A stretch of 52,921 nt of DNA from Gammaproteobacteria bacterium (GCA_030037905.1 JASHPX010000044.1:1-52921); one strand, 5' to 3'; shown: positions 19,151-28,556, counted from the stretch's first letter. Notes: generated by a model from the sequence alone, not told the origin. Numbers and translations are program-made.

Positions 19151-20254
19151 TCAGGGCACGCCCGTCTCGTCCGCTTTGGCGGCTGCGCGAGTAGTGACCG
19201 GGCGAGTAGCGGCCGCGCGGGCGGGGGCTGCGCGGGTGATGGCGGGCGTCGTCTCGAGCCAGCGCATCAGGGCCTGGGCCAGCTCGCGCGTGCCGCGACC
19301 GGTAGCCGCCGAGACCAGGAAGTGCGGTCCGCGCCAACGCAGGCGCCGCACGATGTCGTGAGAGCGCTGTTGGGCCTCGGCGTCGGGCAGCAGATCACGC
19401 TTATTGATCACCAGCCAGCGCGGCTTGGCCGCCAGTGAGCGGCTGAACTTGCGCAGCTCGGCGGCAATCGCGCGGGCATCGCGCACCGGGTCGGCCTGCG
19501 GGTCCGGTGGCAACAGGTCCACCATGTGTAACAGTACGCGCGTGCGCTGCAGGTGCTTGAGAAAGCGGATGCCGAGCCCTGCCCCCTCCGCGGCCCCTTC
19601 GATCAGACCGGGAATGTCGGCCATGACGAAGCTGCGGTGCGCCCCGCAGTCCACCACGCCGAGGTTCGGATATAGCGTCGTGAAGGGATAATCAGCCACC
19701 TTGGGACGGGCGGCCGACAGCGCGCGAATCAGTGTCGATTTGCCTGCATTGGGCAGGCCGAGCAGGCCGACGTCAGCGATGACCTTGAGCTCGAGCGCGA
19801 GCGCGCGCCGCTCGCCCGGCAGGCCCGGCCCGAACTGCCGTGGAGCGCGATTGGTGCTGGATTTGAACCGGGCATTGCCATAGCCGCCCTTCCCACCCTC
19901 GGCTACGCGCAGCATCTGCCCGGCTGCGGTCAGATCTCCGAGCTCCTCGCCGGTGTCGGCATCCTGCACGGTGGTGCCGACTGGCACCGTGATGTAGAGG
20001 TCCGTGCCGCTACGTCCAGTGCAGCCGTTGCCCGAGCCGGGCTGCCCGGCAGGGGCCTTGAAGGTGCGCTCGATGCGAAAGTCGGCGAGTGTGTTGATAC
20101 CTTCGGCGGCGCGCAGTAATACGGCCGCACCATGGCCGCCATCGCCTCCGTCGGGTCCACCAAAGGGCACGAACTTCTCGCGCCGGAAGCTCACACAGCC
20201 GCGACCGCCATGACCGGCCTGCACCCGCACGATGGCCTCGTCGACGAATTTCAC
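19151..20254 (-). CDS. cgtA: GTPase Obg/CgtA
   Basis: Ribosome-associated essential GTPase acting in 50S assembly and stress control. The Gly-rich Obg domain ([43 protein letters not shown]) precedes the G domain with G1 [12 protein letters not shown]2 [14 protein letters not shown]3 [14 protein letters not shown]4 NKRDLL and G5 SAATGRG. The tail after residue 340 is Ala/Arg/Thr-rich and repetitive. Third gene of rplU-rpmA-cgtA, the classical arrangement. Confidence 0.96.
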   Translation of the reverse strand: MKFVDEAIVRVQAGHGGRGCVSFRREKFVPFGGPDGGDGGHGAAVLLRAAEGINTLADFRIERTFKAPAGQPGSGNGCTGRSGTDLYITVPVGTTVQDADTGEELGDLTAAGQMLRVAEGGKGGYGNARFKSSTNRAPRQFGPGLPGERRALALELKVIADVGLLGLPNAGKSTLIRALSAARPKVADYPFTTLYPNLGVVDCGAHRSFVMADIPGLIEGAAEGAGLGIRFLKHLQRTRVLLHMVDLLPPDPQADPVRDARAIAAELRKFSRSLAAKPRWLVINKRDLLPDAEAQQRSHDIVRRLRWRGPHFLVSAATGRGTRELAQALMRWLETTPAITRAAPARAAATRPVTTRAAAKADETGVP

Positions 20255-20343
20255 AGGCAGTGGCTCGGCAGGCGGCGGCGCGATCGCCGGGAACGCGGTC
20301 GGTGGGGACGAGGTCGGCGGGAACGCGGCCGCCCAGCGCGCCC

Positions 20344-20670
20344 TCAGGACGCCGGGCGCCCGGTCGCTGGCTCAGGCGCCGCGGACGCGGCAGCTCCATC
20401 GCCCGAGATCTTGGCGGCGGGTTCTACGCTGACGAACAGGTGCCGCTGCGCACCTCTCAATCGGAACTGCACCTGCCCGGTCACCCGAGCGTAGAGCGTG
20501 TGATCGGTCCCGGTGCCGACGTTGACGCCCGCGCGCACCCGGGTGCCCCGCTGGCGCACCAGGATGTTGCCAGCGAGTACGTGCTCGCCGCCGAAGCGCT
20601 TCACACCGAGGCGCTTGCTGTGTGATTCGCGGCCATTGCGAGTGCTGCCGCCTGCCTTTTTATGTGCCAT
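20344..20670 (-). CDS. rpmA: 50S ribosomal protein L27
   Basis: [29 protein letters not shown] and [28 protein letters not shown] are diagnostic. The N-terminus reaches toward the peptidyl transferase centre. It begins directly with the mature-type MAHKKAGG. The protein has 108 residues against a usual 85. The extension ([19 protein letters not shown]) is low-complexity. rplU lies 63 nt upstream and cgtA 89 nt downstream. Confidence 0.96.
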   Translation of the reverse strand: MAHKKAGGSTRNGRESHSKRLGVKRFGGEHVLAGNILVRQRGTRVRAGVNVGTGTDHTLYARVTGQVQFRLRGAQRHLFVSVEPAAKISGDGAAASAAPEPATGRPAS

Positions 20671-20695
20671 ACACTGGACTCCAGCTATCGGCCTC

Positions 20696-20725
20696 GCCCG
20701 CCGCGAAGGTGCCCGCCGCGAAGGT
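20696..20725. repeat. 15-nt x2 tandem repeat between rplU and rpmA
   Basis: GCCCGCCGCGAAGGT occurs twice in tandem, 8 nt beyond the rplU stop. Confidence 0.85.
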
Positions 20726-20733
20726 GCTCGCCA

Positions 20734-21048
20734 TCAGGGCGCGCTGATCTCGGTGATGCGCACCTCGGTGAATGGTTGACGGTGCGCCTTCTGGCGTAAA
20801 TAGTGCTTGCGGCGCCGGAACTTGACCACCGTGACCTTTTCCGCCCGCGCGTGCTTCTGAACGGTCGCCAGCACTTTGACGCCGTCGAGCAGTGGCGCGC
20901 CGAGACGCACCTGGTCACCGTCGGCGAGCAGCAGGACCTCGTTGAACTCGACCGTGCTGCCGGCTTCGGCCGCCAGCTTCTCGATGCGCACGACACCGCC
21001 CTTCTCGACTCGATACTGTTTGCCGCCTGTGGCGATGACCGCGTACAT
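20734..21048 (-). CDS. rplU: 50S ribosomal protein L21
   Basis: [25 protein letters not shown] and [21 protein letters not shown] are diagnostic of L21, which binds 23S rRNA. I start at the ATG 21048, giving 104 residues as in the family. The ORF-track start at 21120 adds 24 residues from the leader. First gene of the operon served by the promoter at 21145-21173. Confidence 0.97.
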   Translation of the reverse strand: MYAVIATGGKQYRVEKGGVVRIEKLAAEAGSTVEFNEVLLLADGDQVRLGAPLLDGVKVLATVQKHARAEKVTVVKFRRRKHYLRQKAHRQPFTEVRITEISAP

Positions 21049-21144
21049 TGTCCGATGCTCCGTGTGTGTCGCCGCATCTGAAGATTCGGCGCTGCGCGCG
21101 CCCACAACCAGCCGGCTCACGTGAGAAGCGGCGAAGGGCCGCGC

Positions 21145-21173
21145 ATTCTAACGGCGGAGTGCTGGCCGGTCAA
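21145..21173 (-). promoter_or_regulatory. Promoter of rplU-rpmA-cgtA
   Basis: Minus strand: -35 TTGACC (21173-21168), 17-bp spacer, -10 TAGAAT (21150-21145). Near-consensus sigma-70 elements at ideal spacing. Expected start is near 21138, giving about 90 nt of leader before rplU. Confidence 0.8.
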
Positions 21174-21202
21174 ACGGCACATTCTCTTGGAGAAACAGAG
21201 AG

Positions 21203-22195
21203 TTGAGCACAGATCAGGGCAGCCAGGAGGCACTCGAGGAGATCCGTGCGCTCGTCCAGGGGGAGCTGGCTGCCGTGGACGTGACCATCCGCGAGCGCTT
21301 CCGCAGCTCGGTGAGCCTGGTCGATCAGGTCGCCCAGCACATCATCGCCGGCGGTGGCAAGCGCCTGCGTCCACTGATGGTCGTGCTCGCCGGCCGCGCG
21401 TGCGACGGTGCGCGAGTGGAATGCATTCTGGCCGCAGCGTTCATCGAATTTATTCACACCGCTACGCTGCTTCATGACGACGTGGTGGATATGTCGGTGC
21501 GGCGTCGTGGCCGCGAGACGGCCAACGAGGTCTACGGCAACCAGGCCAGCGTGCTGGTGGGAGACTTTGTGTATTCGCGGGCGTTCCAGCTCATGGCGGC
21601 GACGCGCTCGCAGCGGGTGATCGAGATCATGGCGGACGCGACCAACATCATCGCCGAGGGCGAGGTGCTGCAACTGATGAATTCCCACGACCCCGATACC
21701 ACCGAGGCGCGTTACCTGGAGGTCATCTATCGCAAGACTGCGCGGCTGTTCCAGGCCGGAGGCGAAGTTGCTGCCGTGGTCAGCGGCGCCGACGAATCCG
21801 CGCAGCGCGCTCTGGCCATCTATGGCCGCCATCTGGGCACCGCCTATCAGCTGATCGACGATGTGCTGGATTACCAGTCCGATCCCGAGACACGCGGCAA
21901 AAATCTCGGTGAAGATCTGGCCGAGGGCAAGCCGACGCTGCCGCTGATTTACGCCCTACGCAACGCCACGCCCAGCTGCACGCGACTGATCCGCGAGGTC
22001 ATTCGCGACGGCGGCCGTGAGCACCTCCAGGAGGTCATGGGCGCGATCGAGTCGGCCGGCGGGTTGCAGTACACCAGCGCGCTGGCGCAGACCGAGGCCG
22101 AGCAGGCACTCATTGCGCTGCAGGCCCTGCCGCCCACGCGCTATCGCGATGCCCTCGCGGCGCTCGTGCGATTCACCGTGAGCCGGCGCAACTGA
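21203..22195 (+). CDS. ispB: Octaprenyl diphosphate synthase
   Basis: All-trans polyprenyl synthase that builds the ubiquinone side chain from FPP and IPP. The first Asp-rich motif is TATLLHDDVVDMSVRRRG and the second is YQLIDDVLDYQSDPETRGKNLGEDLAEGKPT (shown in part). GGGKRLRPLMVVL is the IPP-binding block. The 330 residues are normal. The start is TTG at 21203 behind TTGGAGAAAC, matching the usual N-terminus. The classic divergent neighbour of rplU. Confidence 0.95.
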   Translation: MSTDQGSQEALEEIRALVQGELAAVDVTIRERFRSSVSLVDQVAQHIIAGGGKRLRPLMVVLAGRACDGARVECILAAAFIEFIHTATLLHDDVVDMSVRRRGRETANEVYGNQASVLVGDFVYSRAFQLMAATRSQRVIEIMADATNIIAEGEVLQLMNSHDPDTTEARYLEVIYRKTARLFQAGGEVAAVVSGADESAQRALAIYGRHLGTAYQLIDDVLDYQSDPETRGKNLGEDLAEGKPTLPLIYALRNATPSCTRLIREVIRDGGREHLQEVMGAIESAGGLQYTSALAQTEAEQALIALQALPPTRYRDALAALVRFTVSRRN

Positions 22196-22238
22196 GCCGC
22201 CAGCGCCGCAGCTGAGCCGCATCATCGAGAGCGACGCG

Positions 22239-23117
22239 ATGGATAGGGGCGCGATGCAGAGCGATGGGCTGCAGCGATTCATCGAGCGCCATCCGCGTCT
22301 GTTCGTGCTCACCGGAGCCGGCTGCAGCACCGATTCGGGCATCCCGGACTATCGCGACGCCGAGGGCAACTGGAAACGCAGCACCCGCCCGGTAACGCTG
22401 CAAGCCTTCCTGGCCGATGCAGCCACGCGGCGGCGCTACTGGGCGCGCAGCTTCATCGGCTGGCGGCACTTCGGCGCCGCGCGGCCCAACGACGCGCACC
22501 GCGCCCTCGCACGGCTGCAGCAGGAAGGACACGTCGAGCGGCTCGTGACGCAGAATGTGGATCGGCTGCACCAGGCAGCCGGCAGCGCCGCAGTGATCGA
22601 TCTGCACGGCCGGCTCGATCAGGTGCGCTGCATGGGCTGCGCTCGCCGCAGCGCCCGCGAGGACCTGCAGCGTGAGCTGCTGCGGTGTAACCCTCATTGG
22701 GCCGCGCTCGAGGCGGATCGTGCCCCGGACGGCGACGCCGATGTGCGCGCCGCGCAGGCGACCGAAGCGCAGGTGACCGAAGCGACTGACGGCGGCACCT
22801 TCGAGGTGCCGGGATGCAGCCATTGCGGCGGGGTGCTCAAACCCGACGTGGTGCTCTTCGGCGAGAGCGTACCGCCTGCGCGGGTCGAATCGGCGCTGCA
22901 GGACCTACAGCGCGCCGACGGCATGCTGATCGTCGGCTCCTCGCTGACGCTGTACTCCGGCTACCGCTTCGCGCAGCGAGCAGCCCAGCTCGGCAAGCCC
23001 ATTGCTGCCGTCAATCTCGGCCGCACGCGCGCCGACGCGCTGCTGTCCCTCAAGCTCTCGCAACGCTGCGCGGCCGCGCTGGCCTTCCTGCTCGAGGTGC
23101 AGCCGCGTGTGGCCTGA
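22239..23117 (+). CDS. NAD-dependent protein deacylase (sirtuin, SIRT4-like class II)
   Basis: Removes acyl groups from lysines using NAD. The NAD-binding segment is FVLTGAGCSTDSGIPDYRD. VTQNVDRLHQAAGS and the catalytic His in VIDLHGRLDQVRC follow, with the zinc site CMGCARR and CSHCGG. GVLKPDVVLFGESVP closes the active site. GCSTDSGIPDYRD is typical of class II sirtuins, which often have lipoamidase/ADP-ribosyltransferase-like activity rather than strong deacetylation. A 15-nt duplication (QATEAQVTEA) lies between the zinc cysteine pairs. It is on the same strand as ispB, 43 nt downstream. Confidence 0.92.
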   Translation: MDRGAMQSDGLQRFIERHPRLFVLTGAGCSTDSGIPDYRDAEGNWKRSTRPVTLQAFLADAATRRRYWARSFIGWRHFGAARPNDAHRALARLQQEGHVERLVTQNVDRLHQAAGSAAVIDLHGRLDQVRCMGCARRSAREDLQRELLRCNPHWAALEADRAPDGDADVRAAQATEAQVTEATDGGTFEVPGCSHCGGVLKPDVVLFGESVPPARVESALQDLQRADGMLIVGSSLTLYSGYRFAQRAAQLGKPIAAVNLGRTRADALLSLKLSQRCAAALAFLLEVQPRVA

Positions 23118-23127
23118 TAGCGTCGCG

Positions 23128-24291
23128 ATGCTGCGTCTTCTGGCCGCGCTGCCGCTGCTGATCTGGATTTATCTGCTCATCGCGCGCGGCGGATTCTGGC
23201 GCATCTCGCACCAGACGAATCCCGGGGCCGCCGAGTCCGCAGGCCGGCGCGTCAGCGCGCCGATGTCGCGCGTGATCGCTGTGATCCCGGCGCGCAATGA
23301 GGTCGCTTCGATCGGCACCGCGGTGAGCTCGCTGCTGCGACAGCAGTTCGAGGGGTCGTTGCAGGTCATCGTCGTGGACGATGGCAGCACCGACGGCACG
23401 GCCGCTGCCGCGCTCGCAGCCGCACACGCCGCAGGCGCCGCTGCCCGACTGACGCTGATACATGGGGCCCCGCTCGCTCCCGGATGGACTGGCAAGCTCT
23501 GGGCTCTGCACCAGGGCATCGAAGCAGCGCAGGCGCTGGCGCCCGATTACCTGCTGCTCACGGATGCGGACATCGAGCACGAACGTGGTTGCCTCGCCGG
23601 CCTGCTCGCCAACGCCGAGGCCGGTCAGCGCGACCTGGTTTCCTACATGGTCGAGCTATCGGTGGATACGCCTGCAGAACGTTGTCTGATCCCGGCCTTC
23701 GTATTCTTCTTCCTGAAGCTCTATCCGCCGCGCTGGATCGCATCGCCCCGGTCGAGGACTGCTGGGGCGGCAGGGGGTTGTATCCTCATCCGTGCTCGGG
23801 CGCTGCAGCGCATCGGCGGCATCAGCGCACTGCGCAGCGAGATCATCGATGACTGCGCGCTTGCGCGCGCGGTCAAGGACAGTGGCGGCAGGCTCTGGCT
23901 CGGCCTGACACACAGCGCCCGGAGCCTGCGCCGCTACGGATCGTTCGCGGAGATCGGCGGCATGATCTCGCGTACCGCCTTCAGCCAGCTGCGCCATTCC
24001 TACTGGCTGCTCGCGGCGACGCTGCTGGGACTCACCGTCACCTACCTGCTGCCTCCGCTGCTGCTGTTCACGCGCGATCCGGTTTCGGTCGCGCTGGGCC
24101 TGGCGGCATGGATTCTCATGAGCGCCTGCTACCTGCCGATGGTGCTGTTTTACGGCCTGTCCGCGGCGTGGAGTGCGTGCCTTCCGGCGATCGCCGCATT
24201 CTACGCAGGGGCGACCGTGCACTCGGCCGTGCAGTACGGCCTGGGCCGCGGCGGCCTATGGAAGGGCCGCGCGCAGGATCTGAACGCCTGA
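23128..24291 (+). CDS. hpnB: Hopene-associated glycosyltransferase HpnB
   Basis: Family 2 glycosyltransferase anchored in the membrane. It has an N-terminal helix (LRLLAALPLLIWIYLLIA), the GT-A core (VIAVIPARNEVASIG, VIVVDDGSTDGTA, YLLLTDADIEHE), the family-specific PGWTGKLWALHQG and IPAFVFFFLKLYPPRW, and C-terminal helices. It matches HpnB proteins found in hopanoid gene sets, whose exact reaction is still unclear. No other hpn gene or squalene-hopene cyclase is in the window. I start at ATG 23128; a GTG at 23107 would overlap the sirtuin stop. Confidence 0.85.
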   Translation: MLRLLAALPLLIWIYLLIARGGFWRISHQTNPGAAESAGRRVSAPMSRVIAVIPARNEVASIGTAVSSLLRQQFEGSLQVIVVDDGSTDGTAAAALAAAHAAGAAARLTLIHGAPLAPGWTGKLWALHQGIEAAQALAPDYLLLTDADIEHERGCLAGLLANAEAGQRDLVSYMVELSVDTPAERCLIPAFVFFFLKLYPPRWIASPRSRTAGAAGGCILIRARALQRIGGISALRSEIIDDCALARAVKDSGGRLWLGLTHSARSLRRYGSFAEIGGMISRTAFSQLRHSYWLLAATLLGLTVTYLLPPLLLFTRDPVSVALGLAAWILMSACYLPMVLFYGLSAAWSACLPAIAAFYAGATVHSAVQYGLGRGGLWKGRAQDLNA

Positions 24292-24340
24292 GCGGCTGCA
24301 CGTGCAGGAGTCCGAACCGCGCGCAAGAGCCCGGCCAGCG

Positions 24341-24393
24341 CACAGGGCCCGGACTGGCACAGGGCCCGGACTGGGCGCAGGGCCCGGACTGGG
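24341..24393. repeat. Tandem repeat downstream of hpnB (three copies, 17-20-nt period)
   Basis: CACAGGGCCCGGACTGG occurs at 24341 and 24358, and CAGGGCCCGGACTGGG at 24378. The motif contains the GGGCCC palindrome. It fills the hpnB-amidohydrolase gap and may reduce read-through. Confidence 0.82.
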
Positions 24394-24443
24394 CGGAGTA
24401 GTATTGCGGCTTCAATTCCACGGTCTGATGAGCTTCGGGGGGC

Positions 24444-27032
24444 ATGGCCATGAATAGACACCATCAGGCGCGGCGTGCCGGACCGCTGACGCCGCGCGCC
24501 GGCCTGACGCGGCTTGCCGCCGCCGTGCTACCGACAGCATTGCTGCTGTCGATAGTCCCTGCGCTGTCGGGAGCCAACGTAGCCAGGGCACAGGATGCGA
24601 CCATCGTGAACGCGCGAATCGCCGTCGGGGATGGCCCGGTGATCCGCCGTGGTTACATCATCGTTCGCGACGGCCGCATCGTCATGGTGGCTCCCGGGCA
24701 ACCCGCTCAGACGAGCGGCACGATCATCGATGCCATGGGCATGACCGCACTGCCCGGCTTCATCGACGCTCACAAGCACCTCAACACCAGCCCGTTGGGG
24801 GAGAAGGAGCAGATGCAGGATCTGATCGACAACGGGTTCACCACCGTGCTGTCGGCTCTCGGGCCGGCGCAGAGCAACCTGGAGCTGATCAAGAAGATCG
24901 ATTCGGGCCAGATCAATGGGCCACACATCATCGCCTCGGGACGCGTGAATCTGCGCGGCACGCCCGAGCAGGCGCGCGAGGCCGTCCGCCAGATGGCGGC
25001 AGAGGGCATCCACTTTACGGGCGAGATCGCCGTGACACCCGAGCCCACGGCGACCCCGGCAGAGCTCGCGGTGTTGCGTGCCGCGGTCGACGAGGGCAAC
25101 AAGGACGGCGTACAGGTGCTGGTGCATGCAGTTTCCACTCCGGCGATGCTGGCTGCGACCGAGGCGGGCGTGCGCCACATGGTGCATCTACCGAACAAGG
25201 ACTTCATGGGCTACGACGATGCTCAGAAGATCGTCGGCAGCGGCACCTACGTGCTCGACACGGTCAGCTTCGGCGCGCCGCTCATCGGCGTGTTTCAGAG
25301 GGATGACGTGCCGCGATTTCGCACCGGACTGGACTGGCCCGACTCCATCGCGGGAGCGAATCGCGACGCGCAGGGCCGCGCCACCGGCACCGAGGCCGGC
25401 TACGCGATGATGAATGCGCGGCGCATCTGGGATGCGAGCCACGGCCGGGGCCTCGGATACGGCAGCGATCAGAACTATCCCGTGCACGATGTGCTCGAGC
25501 ACGAGATCAAGTCGCTCATGGTGATGCTATCGGTGCCGGACGTGCTGCGCGTCCTCACGATCAACACCGCCACCTTCCTCGGCATGCAGGATGAGATCGG
25601 AACCCTCGAGCCGAAGAAGCGCGCCGACATCGTGCTGGTCCAGGGCGATCCCTTCGAGGATTTCAACAATCTGCTGAGGACCGAGGTCGTGCTCGAGGAT
25701 GGCAAGGTCGTGGTGGACAAGCGCACGAACCGCGCGCCATCGCAGGACCTGGGCTCGGCGGGCGCTGCACCGACAGCAGCAACGGCGAGTGCAGCGGCGG
25801 ATCCGATGGTCGGCACCCTGACCGCCGCGGTCGCGCGGCCCGATCAGGCCCCGGTCGAGAGCTGTGAGCGCCTGGGCGCCACGCCGCTCACGCAGGCGCG
25901 GGTGATGAGTGCCAAAGACGTGCCGGCCAGCCCCCTGCCGCAGGCAGTCTCGCAGAACGGCGCGCCCACGCAGCCGCGCGCGCCGGTCGATCTGCCGCCG
26001 ACGACGCTGCCGGCACATTGCGTGCTGAGCGTGCGGCTGGGCGACGGCCGCCGCGGCACTCTCGGGTTGCAGCTCTGGCTGCCCAGCAGCGACTGGAACG
26101 GCAATTTCCTGATGGTCGGGGATGGCAGCTCGATTGCCTCGGAAGCGATGAGCGGGGCGCTGCTGCGCGGCTATGCGGCGGCCTCCGCGGATACGGGCCG
26201 CCAGGGCGCACGCGCCCATACGCGGCAGCGCCTCGAGCTTGCGAGCCGTGCCCTGCATGAGGGCGCGGAGCAATCCAGGGCATTGATCACGGCCTACTAT
26301 GGTGGCACGCCGCGCTATTCCTATTGGATCGGCGCGATGGCGGGCGTGCCGCAGGGACTCTCAGAGGTGCAGAAGTACCCGATGGACTTCGATGGTCTCG
26401 TGATCGGCGGAGCAGTCGGTGCCGGGGGCAGCGGCAGTGGCAGCGGCGACGGCAGTGGCGACGGCAGTGGCGCCGGCGACGCGGCGTCATCGGATCTCAC
26501 CGCCTTCGCGGCACGCGGCGGGAAGATCATCGAGTATCAGCGCGGCCCCGATGAGGGTCCGGCGCCACAGGGCAGAGGCAACGCGAGGGGTGGCGATCAG
26601 CCCAACGCAGGCGCTGACGCTCGGGCAGACGCCGCCAATCAGAATGCCGTGGATGATTACCAACGCGTCGCGGACCGCAGCGGCGGGCTGCAGCAGACGC
26701 GCGGCTTCTACCGGCTGTTTCTGATGCCTGCGCGACACGCCGGTGATGGCTACCGGGCCAATTGGATCACGGTGCTGGACGAGTGGGTGCAGCGTGGCCG
26801 CGCTCCCGAGGAGGTGCTGGCCGCTCACAGCCCGCCGCCGGGCCTGAGCCTGCCTCCTGCCACGGGCCTCGTGTTCGAGCCGCGCTTCGGCGTACACACG
26901 GTTTGCGCCTACCCGCAGGTCGCGCGAGTACAGAACGGCAGTGGGGAGAGTCCAGTCGATTATCTATGCCTGCAACCTTCTGAAGTGACGGGCGCGGCGG
27001 GGGCCGGCGCGCAAGGGCCGCCTGGGCACTGA
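24444..27032 (+). CDS. Exported amidohydrolase fused to a catalytically degenerate tannase-like domain
   Basis: 862 residues in one open frame. A signal peptide (VLPTALLLSIVPALSGANVARAQ) predicts export. Residues about 52-425 are an amidohydrolase: metal site HKH in LPGFIDAHKHLN, then VLVHAVST, GVRHMVHLPN and LGYGSDQNYP. Residues about 470-850 match tannase/feruloyl esterases (CERL, LPAHC, LQLWLPSSDWNGNFLMVGDG, YPMDFDGLVIGGAV, FYRLFLMPARH, VCAYPQVARVQNGSGE). The nucleophile segment normally GCSTGGRQG is GAMAGVPQG, so the Ser and its Cys are gone, and the HC motif is RHA. The lid is shortened and replaced by a Gly/Ser/Asp run. The second half is therefore probably binding, not catalysis. Substrate unknown. 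Confidence 0.82.
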   Translation: MAMNRHHQARRAGPLTPRAGLTRLAAAVLPTALLLSIVPALSGANVARAQDATIVNARIAVGDGPVIRRGYIIVRDGRIVMVAPGQPAQTSGTIIDAMGMTALPGFIDAHKHLNTSPLGEKEQMQDLIDNGFTTVLSALGPAQSNLELIKKIDSGQINGPHIIASGRVNLRGTPEQAREAVRQMAAEGIHFTGEIAVTPEPTATPAELAVLRAAVDEGNKDGVQVLVHAVSTPAMLAATEAGVRHMVHLPNKDFMGYDDAQKIVGSGTYVLDTVSFGAPLIGVFQRDDVPRFRTGLDWPDSIAGANRDAQGRATGTEAGYAMMNARRIWDASHGRGLGYGSDQNYPVHDVLEHEIKSLMVMLSVPDVLRVLTINTATFLGMQDEIGTLEPKKRADIVLVQGDPFEDFNNLLRTEVVLEDGKVVVDKRTNRAPSQDLGSAGAAPTAATASAAADPMVGTLTAAVARPDQAPVESCERLGATPLTQARVMSAKDVPASPLPQAVSQNGAPTQPRAPVDLPPTTLPAHCVLSVRLGDGRRGTLGLQLWLPSSDWNGNFLMVGDGSSIASEAMSGALLRGYAAASADTGRQGARAHTRQRLELASRALHEGAEQSRALITAYYGGTPRYSYWIGAMAGVPQGLSEVQKYPMDFDGLVIGGAVGAGGSGSGSGDGSGDGSGAGDAASSDLTAFAARGGKIIEYQRGPDEGPAPQGRGNARGGDQPNAGADARADAANQNAVDDYQRVADRSGGLQQTRGFYRLFLMPARHAGDGYRANWITVLDEWVQRGRAPEEVLAAHSPPPGLSLPPATGLVFEPRFGVHTVCAYPQVARVQNGSGESPVDYLCLQPSEVTGAAGAGAQGPPGH

Positions 27033-27131
27033 TGCCGCGCCGCGGCGGCTGGGAGCACCGCCCTGGCAGCGGGCGCACTGTCTGGGCAGTGGCCGCACTG
27101 CCTCGGAGCGGCCGGCCGGCGGCGAGGCGTC

Positions 27132-27160
27132 ATTGAACAGGGCCTCCCCGTTCATTAGAC
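27132..27160 (+). promoter_or_regulatory. Promoter of tRNA-Pro
   Basis: -35 TTGAAC, 17-bp spacer, -10 TAGACT, ending 32 nt before the tRNA 5' end. The G/C-rich stretch after the -10 is typical of stable-RNA discriminators. Confidence 0.75.
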
Positions 27161-27192
27161 TGCGCGGCTCCTCTGCTGTCGGCAGCGGTTCT

Positions 27193-27269
<77 letters not shown>

Positions 27270-27308
27270 CTGATTCCGGCTCCGACGCTCGGAAGTCGAG
27301 AGGCCACC

Positions 27309-27356
27309 GGCTCATAGAGGCGTCAACCGATCCGCTCTCCTCAGCGCCGGGAACAG
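27309..27356. repeat. Left copy of a 48-bp imperfect direct repeat
   Basis: GGCTCA..GAGGCGTCAA..GATC..CTCTCCTCAGCGCCGGGAACAG recurs at 30465-30525 with six substitutions and a 13-nt internal duplication. This copy covers the 3' end of the MFS gene. The two copies flank the MFS-tetR-SDR-oxidoreductase block. Confidence 0.85.
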
Positions 27357-28556
27357 GCGCATCCACAGTCCCGCGGCGATCAACGCGCCAAAGCCACCGA
27401 CGGCAACGGCCGGCACCGTCCCGATCAACGCGGCGAGTAGACCGGACTCGAAGGCACCGAGCTCGCTCGAGGTGCTGACGAACAGCATGTTGACTGCCGA
27501 GACGCGGCCACGCAGGGCGTCCGGCGTTGCCAGCTGCACGAGCGAGGAGCGGATGTTGACACTGACCATGTCGGCGGCGCCGACTACGATCAGCGCTGTG
27601 ATCGATGCGAGGAACGATGCGGAAAGCGCAAACACCACGGTCGCAAGCCCGAACGCCGCCACGGCGGCAAACAGCTTGTGGCCGGCCGCGCGCACAGGCG
27701 GGTGGCGGACCTGGTAGAGCGCGGTTGCGCAAGCCCCCACGGCCGGGGCACTGCGCAGCAGACCCAAGCCGATCGGCCCGGCGTGCAGGATGTCGCGCGC
27801 GTAGATGGGCATGAGGGCTGTAGCCCCGCCGAGCAGTACGGCGATCAGATCGAGCGAGATCGCACCGAGCAGAATGGGCCGTGATCGCACGAATCGCAGC
27901 CCTTCCACCACACGAGCCGCGCGATCCACGAGCGAGGGGGTATCCGCGGCTGGCACGCGTCGGCCCGAGACGGCAACGACGCCGAGCGCGGCTGCCAGAA
28001 ACGCCACGCAGCACATCCCGTAGGCGCCGGCGGATCCGGCCACATAGGCCAGCCCTCCGAACGCGGGACCCGCGATGACGGCGACCTGCCAGAGCGAGGA
28101 GCTCCAGGCGGTGGCTTGCGGCAGGCGTTCGGACGGAACCAGGAGGGGCAGCAGCGCCTGGCCGGCCGGCTCCGCGAAAGCGCGCGCTGCCCCGGATAGC
28201 ATCAGCACCGGATAGAACGGCCAGAGCGGCAGCGATACTCCCCGCGCCACCACCAGAAAGCCGCCTGCACACAGCGCCTGAAGAGCGAGGGCACCAACCA
28301 GGACGCGTCGCGGTTGCCAGCGGTCACAGATCTCTCCCGCCGGCAGCATGAGGAGCATCATCGGGAGGAACTGCGCGAGACCCACGAGTCCGAGCGCAAG
28401 CGGCGTGTTGGAGCGCAGGTAGACGGTCCAGCCAATCGCGACGGACTGGGCCAGCGATGCAGCTTCGGTGAGGAACCGCGTCGCGAGGCAGATCCACAGA
28501 TCGCGCTCGCGGTATACACCACGATCATCGAGTGTCAGGGTGACCGGCGCGCTCAT
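27312..28556 (-). CDS. MFS transporter (MFS_3/enterobactin-exporter-like)
   Basis: Inner-membrane efflux protein with about 12 hydrophobic segments. FLTEAASLAQSVAIGWTVY at the start, GLAQFLPMMLLMLPAGEICDR (loop 2-3 motif) and ARAFAEPAGQALLPLLVP are typical of the MFS_3 drug/siderophore exporter group. I start at ATG 28556 (MSAPVTLTLDD); the ORF-track start adds 17 residues over the operator. It is divergent from a TetR-family gene with a symmetric site between them, so TetR control is likely. Exported compound unknown. Confidence 0.88.
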   Translation of the reverse strand: MSAPVTLTLDDRGVYRERDLWICLATRFLTEAASLAQSVAIGWTVYLRSNTPLALGLVGLAQFLPMMLLMLPAGEICDRWQPRRVLVGALALQALCAGGFLVVARGVSLPLWPFYPVLMLSGAARAFAEPAGQALLPLLVPSERLPQATAWSSSLWQVAVIAGPAFGGLAYVAGSAGAYGMCCVAFLAAALGVVAVSGRRVPAADTPSLVDRAARVVEGLRFVRSRPILLGAISLDLIAVLLGGATALMPIYARDILHAGPIGLGLLRSAPAVGACATALYQVRHPPVRAAGHKLFAAVAAFGLATVVFALSASFLASITALIVVGAADMVSVNIRSSLVQLATPDALRGRVSAVNMLFVSTSSELGAFESGLLAALIGTVPAVAVGGFGALIAAGLWMRLFPALRRADRLTPL

